Shown in pieces: positions 16,687 through 25,280 of a stretch of 64,000 nucleotides of DNA. The notes beneath the pieces are model-generated. The model saw nothing but the letters and a program-made list of their open reading frames with translations. It did no database searches and was not told where the DNA came from. The DNA lies in assembly GCF_001697225.1 (NCBI RefSeq), contig NZ_CP014671.1, positions 1,612,001 to 1,676,000 on the forward strand. Direction: 5' to 3'. The stretch comes from Immundisolibacter cernigliae. GTDB lineage: Bacteria; Pseudomonadota; Gammaproteobacteria; Immundisolibacterales; Immundisolibacteraceae. Made by a program: the position numbers and the translations under genes. How positions within the stretch are numbered: the stretch's first letter is position 1; each line of letters opens with the position of its first letter.

Positions 16687-18291
16687 TCAATCTCCCTGAA
16701 TCGGTGTGGCGAGCGCCGCCGCCAGCGGCGCATCGCGGTCGTAGATGTCGCGTCGAAACTGTACCGCCCCATCACTGTTCACCCAGGCGGTCCAGTACAG
16801 CAGGTAGACCGGCACCGGCTCACGCAAGTTCACGGTGCGCGTGTTGCCGCCGTCGATGGCCGCGCGCAGCGCCTCGGGCGACCAGCGCGGGTCGCCCGCC
16901 AGCAGCCAGTCGGCCAGCGCCAGCGGCTCCTGCAGCCGGATGCAGCCGGAACTGAAACCGCGCTCGGCGTGCGCGAACAACGCCCGCGCCGGAGTGTCGT
17001 GCAGGTAGACGTCATGGCCGTTCGGGAACATGAACTTGACGCGCCCGAGCGCATTCCACGGCCCCGGATCCTGGCGCAAACGGTACGGCAGCGGGGTCCT
17101 GACGCGTTGCCAGTCGATGCTGGGCGGGTCGATCTGGCGCGCATCCTCGGCCCAGCCGCTGAGCACCCGTATATGCTCCCTGGCCAGATACCCCGGATCG
17201 CGACGGATCAGCGGCAGCTTGTCCTGCGCGGCCAGTCGCGGCGGCACTTCCCAGTAGGGGTTGAGCACCAGGTAGCGGATGCGGTCCGAGAATTCCGGCG
17301 TCGGCCGGTAGGGCTGTCCCACCACCACGCGCATGCGCAGCGCCACCGCCGGGCCGTCGATGGCCTCCAGCGTGAAGGCGGCCACGTTGACGCGTACCTG
17401 ACGCCGCCCTGGCGCCTCGCCCAGCCAGCGCCTACGCTCCAGATTGGCGATGAGCTGGTCGACACGCACTGTCGCCGGCGTGTTCAGCGCCCGGCGCGTC
17501 TGGCGACCGATGGCGCCATCGACGTCGAGCCCGTGGCGAGCCTGAAAACGGCGCACTGCGGCCTCGAGCGGCGCATCGAACAGCGCCTCGCCATCGCCGA
17601 CCGGGCCGTCCATGCCCTCGCGCGCCAGGCGTTGACGCAGCACGGCCAGCAGCGGGTCACGATCACCCGGCCGCAGGGTCGGGCCGTCCGGCAGCAGCGG
17701 CCAGCCACCCGTGGCAGCGATGGCACGGTAATGCGCCAGGGCCTGTTGCAGGCGCGGATAGCCGGCCAACGAGGAGCTGAGCCCGGACAGGAACGCCGCC
17801 GCGGATTCGGCCTGCTGCAGGCGCGCCGGCAGATCGGCATCCACCGCCAGCAAGCGCCGGCGAGGGGTGAGCCCGCCGACCTCGATCTTGCCGCCACGCA
17901 CGTGCGAACCGAGCATCAACAAGCCGTCGCTGAGCAGCAGATCGAGCATGGCCTGCCCGGCTGGGGATCGATCTGCGCGTTGCGCATCGATGGCGGCGAG
18001 GTGGTAGTCGGCCGCGCGCAGACCGTGCGCGGCTGCGCCCGTCAGTTCGGCGCGCGCCGCATCCGCGCGCCGAGCGTCCCACAGCGGCGCATGGCCGCGA
18101 GCCGCATACAGCGGTCGCAGCAGCTCCGGGGCATACAGCGGCGGTCCGGCGGTGAGGCTCGGTGCTGCCAGCGCGGCCTGCAGCGCCTCGGCCACCGGCT
18201 CGGGCGCAGCCGGACTCGCCCACGTCAGGGCGGCGAGCAGCCACCCCAGCCAGACGCCCGCCCGCAGCCGGCGGCGCACGGCGGGCAGCAA
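16687..18291 (-). CDS. L,D-transpeptidase of the YcbB/LdtD type
   Basis: The 534-residue protein forms 3-3 cross-links in peptidoglycan. It has an N-terminal signal/anchor (WLGWLLAALTWASPA), a scaffold domain, a PG_binding_1 domain near residues 225-260 (FDAPLEAAVRRFQARHGLDVDG), and the YkuD catalytic domain with the motif HDTPARALFAHAERGFSSGCIRL, where His and Cys are catalytic, at about residues 430-452. The start is a TTG at 18291; a GTG at 18279 would also keep the signal peptide. It precedes the YcbK-like gene by 3 nt and follows slyD by 23 nt. Confidence 0.92.
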   Translation of the reverse strand: MLPAVRRRLRAGVWLGWLLAALTWASPAAPEPVAEALQAALAAPSLTAGPPLYAPELLRPLYAARGHAPLWDARRADAARAELTGAAAHGLRAADYHLAAIDAQRADRSPAGQAMLDLLLSDGLLMLGSHVRGGKIEVGGLTPRRRLLAVDADLPARLQQAESAAAFLSGLSSSLAGYPRLQQALAHYRAIAATGGWPLLPDGPTLRPGDRDPLLAVLRQRLAREGMDGPVGDGEALFDAPLEAAVRRFQARHGLDVDGAIGRQTRRALNTPATVRVDQLIANLERRRWLGEAPGRRQVRVNVAAFTLEAIDGPAVALRMRVVVGQPYRPTPEFSDRIRYLVLNPYWEVPPRLAAQDKLPLIRRDPGYLAREHIRVLSGWAEDARQIDPPSIDWQRVRTPLPYRLRQDPGPWNALGRVKFMFPNGHDVYLHDTPARALFAHAERGFSSGCIRLQEPLALADWLLAGDPRWSPEALRAAIDGGNTRTVNLREPVPVYLLYWTAWVNSDGAVQFRRDIYDRDAPLAAALATPIQGD

Positions 18292-18314
18292 GCGATAGGC
18301 TGGAATCCGCTGCG

Positions 18315-18800
18315 TCAGTGGTGATGGCCGCCGGCGCCGTGCACGTGGCCGTGCGCCAGCTCCTCGGCGGTCGCCGCGCGCACGTCCAGCACCTCGACCG
18401 CGAAATGCAGCGTCTGGCCGGCCAGCGGGTGGTTGGCGTCGATGACCACACCGTCCTCGTTGACCTCCGCCACGCGCACCGACATGCGTCCGCCGTGTTC
18501 ATCGCTGGCGTGAAACTGCATGCCAGGCTCGATGTCGATGTCGGCCGGAAAGCGATCGCGCGGCACCACCTGCACGCGTGCCGGGCTGTGCTCGCCATAG
18601 GCATCGGCCGGGGCGATGGTCAGGCCCAGCTTGTCGCCGGCGGCGCGTCCGGTCAGCGCCTTTTCCAGGCCCGGAATTACCGAGTGGCGGCCGTGCACGA
18701 AGGCAAACGGATCGGCTGCGGTGGCACTGTCCAGCTCCTCGCCGGCGTCGTCGCGCAGGGTGTAAGCGAGGGTCACGACACAGTCGTCGGCTATGCGCAT
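18315..18800 (-). CDS. slyD: FKBP-type peptidyl-prolyl isomerase SlyD
   Basis: SlyD is a cytoplasmic prolyl isomerase and metallochaperone. The 161-residue product has the split FKBP domain (ADDCVVTLAYTLRDDAGEELD; VIPGLEKALTGRAAGD; PADAYGEHSP) with the inserted-in-flap chaperone domain (about 70-125, ending NHPLAGQTLHF). A short His-rich tail (HGHVHGAGGHHH) could bind Ni or Zn but is much shorter than in E. coli. A GGAG lies upstream of the ATG at 18800. It is divergent from bioA. Confidence 0.93.
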   Translation of the reverse strand: MRIADDCVVTLAYTLRDDAGEELDSATAADPFAFVHGRHSVIPGLEKALTGRAAGDKLGLTIAPADAYGEHSPARVQVVPRDRFPADIDIEPGMQFHASDEHGGRMSVRVAEVNEDGVVIDANHPLAGQTLHFAVEVLDVRAATAEELAHGHVHGAGGHHH

Positions 18801-18916
18801 GGCGCGGCTCCGGTAAAAAAGCGGGCCGCCAGTTTAGCAGTTGGCGCTTGTCCGCTTGCCGGGCGGGCGACCGCGCTTGCGGCGCTCATGCCGATGCGCT
18901 GGAGCCCGCACCGATG

Positions 18917-18947
18917 CGGCGTGGCCGCGGGCGTGGCCCGCTTCTAC
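18917..18947. repeat. Degenerate REP unit in the bioA promoter region
   Basis: The stretch around 18917-18947 (GCGGGCGTGGCCCGCTTCTAC at its right half) is a diverged copy of the REP arm found as a perfect inverted pair at 53117-53213 (GCGGGCATGGCCCGCTCCTAC). Its right end supplies the bases of a TACAAT box at 18945-18950, just before the bioA ATG. The repeat assignment rests on this partial match only. Confidence 0.5.
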
Positions 18948-18950
18948 AAT
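18945..18950 (+). promoter_or_regulatory. Candidate -10 box (TACAAT) immediately before bioA
   Basis: TACAAT ends 6 nt before the bioA ATG at 18957. If used as a -10 element, transcription would begin at or next to the A of the ATG and give a leaderless mRNA. This agrees with the absence of any ribosome-binding site there. No good -35 hexamer is visible at the expected distance, so the assignment is weak. Confidence 0.35.
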
Positions 18951-18956
18951 CGCGGC

Positions 18957-20306
18957 ATGAACAACGCCGATTTCGTCGCCCGCGATCTGGCCGTGCTGTG
19001 GCATCCGTGCACGCAGATGCAGGATCACGAGTGGCTGCCGCTGGTGCCGATCCGCCGCGGCGCCGGAGTGTGGCTGGAGGACTTCGACGGCCGGCGCTAC
19101 CTGGACGCCATCAGCTCGTGGTGGGTGAACCTGTTCGGGCATGCCAATCCGTACATTTCTGGCGCTGTCGCCCGGCAGGCGGGACAGCTCGAACACGTCA
19201 TCTTCGGCGGCTTTTCGCACGAGCCGGCACTGCTGCTGGCCGAGCGACTGGTGGCGCTGGCGCCGCCGTCCCTGGCGCGCTGTTTTTTTGCCGACAACGG
19301 TTCGTCCGCGGTGGAGGTGGCGCTCAAGATGAGCTACCACTACTGGCGCAACTGCGGCGTTGTCGGCAAATCCCGCGTCATCAACCTGAGCGGCGCCTAC
19401 CACGGCGAGACGCTGGGCGCGCTGGGCGTGGGCGACGTCGGTCTGTACCGCGATGCCTACGCCGAGCTGCTGCGCGCACCGATCACGGCGCCCTCGCCGG
19501 ATGCCTACGACCGCCAGCCCGGCGAGAGCTGGGCCGATGTGGCGCAGCGGCGCCTGGCCGACATGCAGGCCCTGCTCGAAGGTCACGCGCACGAGGTGTG
19601 CGCGGTCATCGTGGAGCCACTGGTGCAGTGTGCCGGTGGCATGCGCATGCACCACCCGGCGTACCTGACCGGCCTGCGGGCGCTGTGCGACCACTACCGG
19701 GTGCATCTGATCGCCGACGAGATCGCGGTCGGCTTCGGGCGCACCGGCACGCTGTTCGCCTGCGAGCAGGCCGGCATTGCGCCGGATTTTCTGTGCCTGT
19801 CCAAGGGCCTGACCGGCGGCTATTTGCCGCTGGCTGCGGTGCTGACCACGGACACCGTGTACCAGGCCTTCTACGCCGACTACGCCAGCCAGCGCGCCTT
19901 CCTGCACTCGCACAGTTACAGCGGCAATCCGCTCGGCTGCGCCGCCGCGCAGGCCACGCTGGACATCTTCGCCAGCGAACCGGTGCTCGAGCGCAACCGC
20001 ACCCTGGCCGCGGCGATGGCGCGCGAGACGGCGCATCTGGTGGACCATCCGCACGTGGCCGAGGTGCGCCAGACCGGCATGATCCTGGCCATCGAGCTGG
20101 TGCAGGACAAGGCCACCCGCACGCCGTATCCGTGGCAGGAACGCCGCGGCTTGCGCGTCTATCAGCATGGCCTGCGCGAGGGCGTGCTGCTGCGTCCGCT
20201 CGGCAACGTCGTCTACTTCATGCCGCCGTATGTCATCACCGAGGACGAAATTGCCCTGCTGGCGCGGGTGGCCTGCGCCGGCATCGATCTTGCTGTTCGG
20301 CAGTAG
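18957..20306 (+). CDS. bioA: Adenosylmethionine-8-amino-7-oxononanoate aminotransferase BioA
   Basis: This PLP enzyme transfers the amino group of S-adenosylmethionine to KAPA in biotin synthesis. The 449-residue product has the BioA N-terminus (LWHPCTQMQ), a substrate-binding SSWWVNLFGHANP segment, the cofactor region FADNGSSAVEVALKMS, the Asp motif LIADEIAVGFGRTG, and the PLP lysine in LSKGLTGGYLPL. The ATG at 18957 has no ribosome-binding site. No other bio genes are nearby. It is divergent from slyD and followed 77 nt later by pgi. Confidence 0.96.
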   Translation: MNNADFVARDLAVLWHPCTQMQDHEWLPLVPIRRGAGVWLEDFDGRRYLDAISSWWVNLFGHANPYISGAVARQAGQLEHVIFGGFSHEPALLLAERLVALAPPSLARCFFADNGSSAVEVALKMSYHYWRNCGVVGKSRVINLSGAYHGETLGALGVGDVGLYRDAYAELLRAPITAPSPDAYDRQPGESWADVAQRRLADMQALLEGHAHEVCAVIVEPLVQCAGGMRMHHPAYLTGLRALCDHYRVHLIADEIAVGFGRTGTLFACEQAGIAPDFLCLSKGLTGGYLPLAAVLTTDTVYQAFYADYASQRAFLHSHSYSGNPLGCAAAQATLDIFASEPVLERNRTLAAAMARETAHLVDHPHVAEVRQTGMILAIELVQDKATRTPYPWQERRGLRVYQHGLREGVLLRPLGNVVYFMPPYVITEDEIALLARVACAGIDLAVRQ

Positions 20307-20383
20307 CCGATGGCAGGCCGCCACACGCCGGCAATCCGGCCTCGCTAGAACACCCCGCACCCAACCGCTCACCGGGATTCGCC

Positions 20384-21973
20384 ATGACACCCGCCCAATT
20401 CTCATCCGCCTGGCAGACCGTCGCCGCCGCACGCACCCGCCTGGCCGGCTGCCGCATGACCGACCTGTTCGCCGCCGATCCGCAGCGGGCGGCGCGGCTC
20501 ACGCTGGACGTGGCCGGCCTGCACGTGGATCTGTCCAAGCATCTGCTGGACGATGCGGCCCTGGCCGCGCTGCTCGCGCTGGCCGAGGCGGCCGAATTGC
20601 CGCGCTGGCGCACGGCGCTGTTTGCCGGTGAGCCGATCAACAACAGCGAGGGCCGCCCGGCCCTGCACACGGCGCTGCGCGATGCATCGCCCGAACCGAT
20701 CCTGGTGAACGGGCAGGACATCAAGCCGGGCGTGGCCGCCATGCGTCGGCAGATCGCGGATCTGGCCGACGCGGTGCGCAGCGGGCGGCGCGTCGGCGCC
20801 AGCGGGCAGCGCTTCACGCGGGTGGTGAACCTTGGCATTGGCGGTTCCTACTGGGGCCCGGCGCTGGCGCTGGAAGCCCTGCATGAACTCGCCACGCCGG
20901 ATATCCGCATCGATTTCGTCTCCAACGTCGACCCGGCGCCGCTCAAGCGCCTGCTGGCGCAATGCGAGCCCGAACGCACGCTGTTTCTGGTGTCCTCCAA
21001 GAGCTTTGGCACCACCGAGACGCTCTACAACTACCAGGCCGCGCGCGCCTTCATGACCGGGCAGCTGGCCGAGGGGGTCGACCGGCATTTCGTCGCCGTC
21101 ACCGCCAGTCCGGACAAGGCGCGCGCGCTGGGCTTTGCGCACGACGCGATCGTCACCTTTCCCGAGTGGGTCGGTGGACGCTATTCGCTGTGGTCGGCGA
21201 TCGGCCTGCCGGCGGCCATCGGCCTGGGCGCGCAGTGCTTCGCGCAGTTGCTGGAAGGCGCCGCGGCCATGGACAGGCACTTCCTGAGCGCCCCGCCGGC
21301 GCACAACCTGCCGCTGCTGCTGGGGCTGCTGGACGTCTGGTACGCCAGTTTCTGGGGCTTCGGCAGCCGCGCGCTGTTGCCGTATGACCAGGGGCTGCGC
21401 CTGTTGCCGACCTACGTCCAGCAGCTGGCGATGGAAAGCGACGGCAAGGGCGTGGACCGCGACGGCCAGCCGCTCGACTACCCCACCTGCCCGGTCATCT
21501 GGGGCGGCAACGGCAACGACGGCGAACACACCTTCTACCAGTTGCTGCATCAGGGCCCGGCCACCATCCCGGCCGAGTTCCTGGTCTGCACCCGGCCCGA
21601 TGTGGAGCTGCCCGGCCACCGCCAGCGCCTGGTCGCCCAGTGCCTGGCGCAGGCCGAGGCGCTGCTCACCGGCTTTGATGCACCCGACAAGCCGCATGCC
21701 CGCTGCCCCGGCAACCGGCCGAGCACGATGTTCCTGCTGCCGGGCATGACGCCGCAGCTGCTGGGCGCGCTGCTGGCCTGCCACGAGCACCGAACCTTCA
21801 CCAGCGGCGTGCTGTGGCGGGTCAATCCGTTCGATCAGTTCGGGGTGGAGCTGGGCAAGCGCCTGGCCGGCACGCTGGAGCGGGAGCTGGGAGGGCAGGG
21901 CGTGCCCGGCGCCGCGCACGATGCTTCCACCGCCGCGCTGCTGGACAGTGCCCGCGGCCGGCTCGGCGACTGA
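20384..21973 (+). CDS. pgi: Glucose-6-phosphate isomerase
   Basis: This enzyme interconverts glucose-6-phosphate and fructose-6-phosphate. The 529-residue product (E. coli 549) has the phosphosugar-binding SIS motifs NLGIGGSYWGP and SSKSFGTTETLYN, the family signature VGGRYSLWSAIGLP, the catalytic Glu/His segment (WGGNGNDGEHTFYQLLHQG), and the C-terminal FDQFGVELGKRLA containing the catalytic Lys. The ATG at 20384 fits the family start. The 5-prime leader (20307-20383) has no clear promoter. Confidence 0.97.
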   Translation: MTPAQFSSAWQTVAAARTRLAGCRMTDLFAADPQRAARLTLDVAGLHVDLSKHLLDDAALAALLALAEAAELPRWRTALFAGEPINNSEGRPALHTALRDASPEPILVNGQDIKPGVAAMRRQIADLADAVRSGRRVGASGQRFTRVVNLGIGGSYWGPALALEALHELATPDIRIDFVSNVDPAPLKRLLAQCEPERTLFLVSSKSFGTTETLYNYQAARAFMTGQLAEGVDRHFVAVTASPDKARALGFAHDAIVTFPEWVGGRYSLWSAIGLPAAIGLGAQCFAQLLEGAAAMDRHFLSAPPAHNLPLLLGLLDVWYASFWGFGSRALLPYDQGLRLLPTYVQQLAMESDGKGVDRDGQPLDYPTCPVIWGGNGNDGEHTFYQLLHQGPATIPAEFLVCTRPDVELPGHRQRLVAQCLAQAEALLTGFDAPDKPHARCPGNRPSTMFLLPGMTPQLLGALLACHEHRTFTSGVLWRVNPFDQFGVELGKRLAGTLERELGGQGVPGAAHDASTAALLDSARGRLGD

Positions 21974-22052
21974 AAATGGGCTGTCGGCAGTGCCGGATGG
22001 ACAGTTCACCGCCGCCGGCTAGGCGCCCACTCTGCCCTCTGCTAAGGTAGCG

Positions 22053-22838
22053 ATGCCGTCGACACGCGGCGCATTCCAACCCGATTTTTCAATGGCCGCG
22101 AGTCCACCGTTCCGGCTCAAGGGCAGCCTTGTGACGCTGTCCATACTGAAGCCGCTGAGCACCGATTTGTCCGCAATAGACGCCGGCCTGGCCGCCAAGG
22201 TGGCGCAGGCGCCGGCCCTGTTCGACCGCGCGCCGCTGTTGCTGGACCTGGCCGATCTGCCCGACGCAGAGGCCCTGGACCTGCCAGGTCTGCGCGCGCT
22301 GGTGGCGCGGCTGGGCTTCGTGCCGGTCGCGGTGCGCGGCGGCGGCGACACGGTGGCCAGCGCCGCCGCGGCACTGGGCCTTGGCGTGCTGGGCGAAGGC
22401 CGTCTGCCGCCGGACGCTGAGCCGGCACCGCCGCCGGCCCAGGAAGAACCGCTGCCCCCATCCGCCACCGCGAACGATGCAAGCGGGCCGGACGCGGCAG
22501 CCCAGATCGCCCCCGCGCCGACGCGGCTCATCACCCAGACCGTGCGCTCCGGACAGCAGGTCTACTCGCGCGGTGACCTGATCGTGCTGGCCGGCGTCAG
22601 CCCCGGCGCGGAGCTGCTGGCCGATGGCCACATTCATGTTTACGGCCCGCTGCGTGGGCGGGCGCTGGCGGGGCTTCGTGGCAACACGCAGGCGCGCATC
22701 TACTGCCGCGCGCTGGAGGCCGAGCTGATCGCCGTCGCCGGCTGTTTTCAGGTCGCCGAGGACATCGACCCGGCCCTGCGCGGGCGCCCGGCGCAGGTGT
22801 TCCTCGAGGGCGAGGATCTGGTCACGGCGCCCTTGTAA
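22053..22838 (+). CDS. minC: Septum-site inhibitor MinC
   Basis: MinC blocks FtsZ polymerisation away from midcell and is recruited by MinD. The 261-residue product has an N-terminal FtsZ-inhibiting domain (about 20-115), a Pro/Ala-rich linker (about 120-155, rich in PPA), and the C-terminal beta-helix domain that binds MinD and FtsZ tails (VRSGQQVYSRGDLIVL; GHIHVYGPLRGRALAG). I chose the ATG at 22053, which has AAGG 5 nt upstream. A second ATG at 22092 is possible but has no ribosome-binding site. It heads minCDE. Confidence 0.95.
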   Translation: MPSTRGAFQPDFSMAASPPFRLKGSLVTLSILKPLSTDLSAIDAGLAAKVAQAPALFDRAPLLLDLADLPDAEALDLPGLRALVARLGFVPVAVRGGGDTVASAAAALGLGVLGEGRLPPDAEPAPPPAQEEPLPPSATANDASGPDAAAQIAPAPTRLITQTVRSGQQVYSRGDLIVLAGVSPGAELLADGHIHVYGPLRGRALAGLRGNTQARIYCRALEAELIAVAGCFQVAEDIDPALRGRPAQVFLEGEDLVTAPL

Positions 22839-22871
22839 CCGTTCATCGACTGGCACACAGAGGACATCGAC

Positions 22872-23681
22872 TTGGCACGCATCATCGTCACCACGTCCGG
22901 CAAGGGAGGGGTCGGCAAGACGACCACCAGCGCCGCGTTTGGCACCGGCCTGGCCCTGCGCGGGCACAAGACCGTCGTGATCGACTTCGACGTCGGGCTG
23001 CGCAACCTGGACCTCATCATGGGCGTCGAGCGGCGCGTGGTGTACGACTTCGTGAATGTCATCCACGGCGAGGCGCAGCTGAATCAGGCGCTGATCCGCG
23101 ACAAGCGGGTCGATGGCCTGGCCATCCTGGCCGCCTCACAAACCCGCGACAAGGACGCCCTGACCCTGGACGGCGTGCAGCGGGTGCTGGACGAGCTGGC
23201 GAAGGAGTTCGATTACATCGTCTGCGACTCGCCGGCCGGCATCGAGAAGGGCGCGCACCTGGCCATGTACTTCGCCGACGAGGCGATCGTGGTCACCAAT
23301 CCGGAGGTGTCCTCGGTGCGCGACTCCGACCGCATCCTGGGCCTGCTGGCCAGCAAGACGCGGGCCGCCGAGCAGGGCGGGCGGGTGCGCGAGCACCTGG
23401 TGGTCACGCGCTACTCGCCAAAGCGCGTCGGCAAGGGCGAGATGCTGAGCCTGGACGACATGGGCGACATCCTGGGCATCCCGCTGCTGGGCGTGATTCC
23501 GGAGTCGCCCAGCGTGCTGGCGGCGTCCAACGCCGGCACGCCGGTGATCCTGGATCAGGCCAGCGACGCCGCGCAGGCTTACGCCGACACCGTGGCGCGC
23601 TTTCTGGGCGAGGAGAAACCGCTGCGCTTCATCACCGAAGAGCGCGGCCTGCTGCGCCGACTGTTCGGAGCACGCGCGTGA
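22872..23681 (+). CDS. minD: Septum-site-determining ATPase MinD
   Basis: MinD is the membrane-cycling ParA-type ATPase that carries MinC and is displaced by MinE. The 269-residue protein has the deviant Walker A SGKGGVGKTTT (K11 and K16), Walker A-prime VIDFDVGLRNLDLIMG, and Walker B YIVCDSPAGIE. It ends in the amphipathic membrane-targeting helix RGLLRRLFGA. The start is a TTG at 22872 with AGAGGA about 7 nt upstream; translation from it gives the exact conserved MARIIVTTSGK beginning. Confidence 0.98.
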   Translation: MARIIVTTSGKGGVGKTTTSAAFGTGLALRGHKTVVIDFDVGLRNLDLIMGVERRVVYDFVNVIHGEAQLNQALIRDKRVDGLAILAASQTRDKDALTLDGVQRVLDELAKEFDYIVCDSPAGIEKGAHLAMYFADEAIVVTNPEVSSVRDSDRILGLLASKTRAAEQGGRVREHLVVTRYSPKRVGKGEMLSLDDMGDILGIPLLGVIPESPSVLAASNAGTPVILDQASDAAQAYADTVARFLGEEKPLRFITEERGLLRRLFGARA

Positions 23682-23953
23682 GAATCTTCGATTTCCTGCG
23701 CAACGGGCGCAACAAGGCCAACGCCTCGCTGGCCAGGGAACGGCTGCAGATCGTGGTCGCCCACCAGCGGCGCGAAGCCGGCCGGCCGCCGTATTTCGCC
23801 AGCCTGCAGCGCGACCTGCTGGAAGTGGTACGGCGCTACGTGACCGTCGACGACAGCGCGGTCAAGGTGGACGTGGAGCACCTGGGCGACTGCGACATCC
23901 TGGAACTGAACATCACCCTGCCGGATCAGCCGGCGGCCGGCGCGCGCGGCTGA
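23678..23953 (+). CDS. minE: Cell-division topological specificity factor MinE
   Basis: MinE stimulates MinD ATPase activity and drives pole-to-pole oscillation. The 91-residue product starts with a GTG overlapping the minD TGA. It has the N-terminal membrane/MinD-contact region (MRIFDFLRNGRNKANASLARERLQIVVAHQR) and the C-terminal dimerisation domain with YFASLQRDLLEVVRRYV. It ends 24 nt before the convergent tesA gene. Confidence 0.97.
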   Translation: MRIFDFLRNGRNKANASLARERLQIVVAHQRREAGRPPYFASLQRDLLEVVRRYVTVDDSAVKVDVEHLGDCDILELNITLPDQPAAGARG

Positions 23954-23977
23954 GTTCGTCGATCCGGCGCCTGCGGA

Positions 23978-24640
23978 TCAGGGCGCCTTGCCGGCCGGGG
24001 TCAGATCCGGCAGGCCGAAGGTGGCCTGCAGCCACTGCGCCACATGGTCTGCGATCGGCTCCTGGGCCGCGGCGGTGGGGTGGATGCCGTCCTCCTGGAA
24101 CATGGCCGGGTCGGCGGCCACCGGTTCGAGCAGGAAATCCAGCAGCGGGATATTCGCCTCGCGCGCCACTTCCTTGAACAGATCGCGGAACTGGCGCGTG
24201 TAGATGGGGCCAAAGTTGGGCGGTATCTGCATGCCGATCAGGCCCACCCGGGCGCCGGTCGCCTGCGCGGCCTCGACCATGGCGCGCAGGTTGGCAGCGG
24301 TGGCGTTCAGCGGCTGACCGCGCAGGGCGTCGTTGGCGCCCAGCTCGATCAGCACCAGCACCGGCCGCTGGCGGTCCAGCAGCGCCGGCAGCCGGGCCAG
24401 CCCGCCGGCGCTGGTGTCGCCGCTGATGGCGGCATTGACCAGGGTCCACGGCAGCTGTTGTTCGCGCAGCGCAGCGGCCAGCAGGACCGGCCAGGCGGCG
24501 CCGTCCGGCAGTCCGTAGCCGGCGCTCAGGCTGTCGCCCAGCACCAGGATCGATCCGGCCGGCAGGGGCGTCGCGGCCCGCGAGCAGCCGGCCAACAACA
24601 GGAGCAAGACGCAGGTGATACGCGCCCAGGGAGTCGCCAA
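23978..24640 (-). CDS. tesA: GDSL-family acyl-CoA thioesterase/lysophospholipase TesA, probable lipoprotein
   Basis: This SGNH/GDSL hydrolase cleaves acyl-CoA thioesters and lysophospholipids outside the cytoplasm. Block I LVLGDSLSAGYG carries the nucleophile Ser (about residue 37), block III LGANDALRG has the oxyanion Asn, and block V EDGIHPTA has the Asp/His pair. The N-terminus CVLLLLLAGC forms a lipobox, so it may be lipid-anchored, unlike soluble E. coli TesA. The TTG at 24640 is the best start. It overlaps the divergent ybbA start by 26 bp; a TTG at 24607 would avoid this but truncates the signal sequence. Confidence 0.9.
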   Translation of the reverse strand: MATPWARITCVLLLLLAGCSRAATPLPAGSILVLGDSLSAGYGLPDGAAWPVLLAAALREQQLPWTLVNAAISGDTSAGGLARLPALLDRQRPVLVLIELGANDALRGQPLNATAANLRAMVEAAQATGARVGLIGMQIPPNFGPIYTRQFRDLFKEVAREANIPLLDFLLEPVAADPAMFQEDGIHPTAAAQEPIADHVAQWLQATFGLPDLTPAGKAP

Positions 24641-25280
24641 GTGGGTTACCTCGCCGCAGGGAAGGCTGGACATACTACAACCCGTCGATTTGGCGATTGC
24701 GCGCGGTGAGCGCTGTGCCATCGTCGGCCCGTCGGGCAGCGGCAAGACCACGCTGCTGGCCCTGCTGGCGGGCCTGGATGTGCCCAGCGCCGGGCGCTTG
24801 TGGCTGGCCGACCAGGAACTGACCGCGCTGGACGAGGATGCCCGCGCGGCGCTGCGCCGCGAGCAGGTCGGCTTCGTGTTCCAGAACTTCCAGCTGCTCG
24901 GCAACCTGAGTGCGCTGGACAACGTGGCGCTGCCGCTGGAGCTGCGCGGTGAGCGCGATGCCCGCGAGCGTGCCCGCGACATGCTCGAACGCGTCGGTCT
25001 TGCCCAGCGCGCCCGGCACTATCCGCCGACCCTGTCTGGCGGCGAGCAGCAGCGGGTGGCACTGGCGCGGGCCTTCGTCGGCCAGCCGCGGGTGTTGTTT
25101 GCCGATGAGCCGACCGGCAGCCTGGACCGTGCCAGCGCGCAGGCGGTGCTGGAGCTGATGTTCGACCTGAACCGCGCCGCCGGCACCACGCTGGTGGTGG
25201 TCACGCATGACGAGGCGCTGGCCGCGCGCGTCGACCGGCGCCTGGCACTCGACGCCGGACGGCTGACCGAACATGTCTGA
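24615..25280 (+). CDS. ABC transporter ATP-binding protein YbbA-like
   Basis: The 221-residue ATPase pairs with the large permease that follows, as in the E. coli tesA-ybbA-ybbP locus. It has Walker A VGPSGSGKTTLL near residue 39, the Q-loop VFQNFQLL, signature LSGGEQQRVALARAF, Walker B VLFADEPTGSLD and the H-loop VVVTHDEALA. The GTG at 24615 aligns with the family N-terminus. The LolD/MacB-like family usually works in mechanotransmission or lipoprotein-related transport; the YbbAP substrate is not settled. It overlaps the permease gene by 8 bp. Confidence 0.9.
   Translation: MIRAQGVAKWVTSPQGRLDILQPVDLAIARGERCAIVGPSGSGKTTLLALLAGLDVPSAGRLWLADQELTALDEDARAALRREQVGFVFQNFQLLGNLSALDNVALPLELRGERDARERARDMLERVGLAQRARHYPPTLSGGEQQRVALARAFVGQPRVLFADEPTGSLDRASAQAVLELMFDLNRAAGTTLVVVTHDEALAARVDRRLALDAGRLTEHV

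Noticed and set aside
15304-18324. Plus-strand open frame of 1006 codons opposite the cell-wall genes
   Set aside because: It is the complement of well-supported L,D-transpeptidase and M15 genes and has low-complexity composition.
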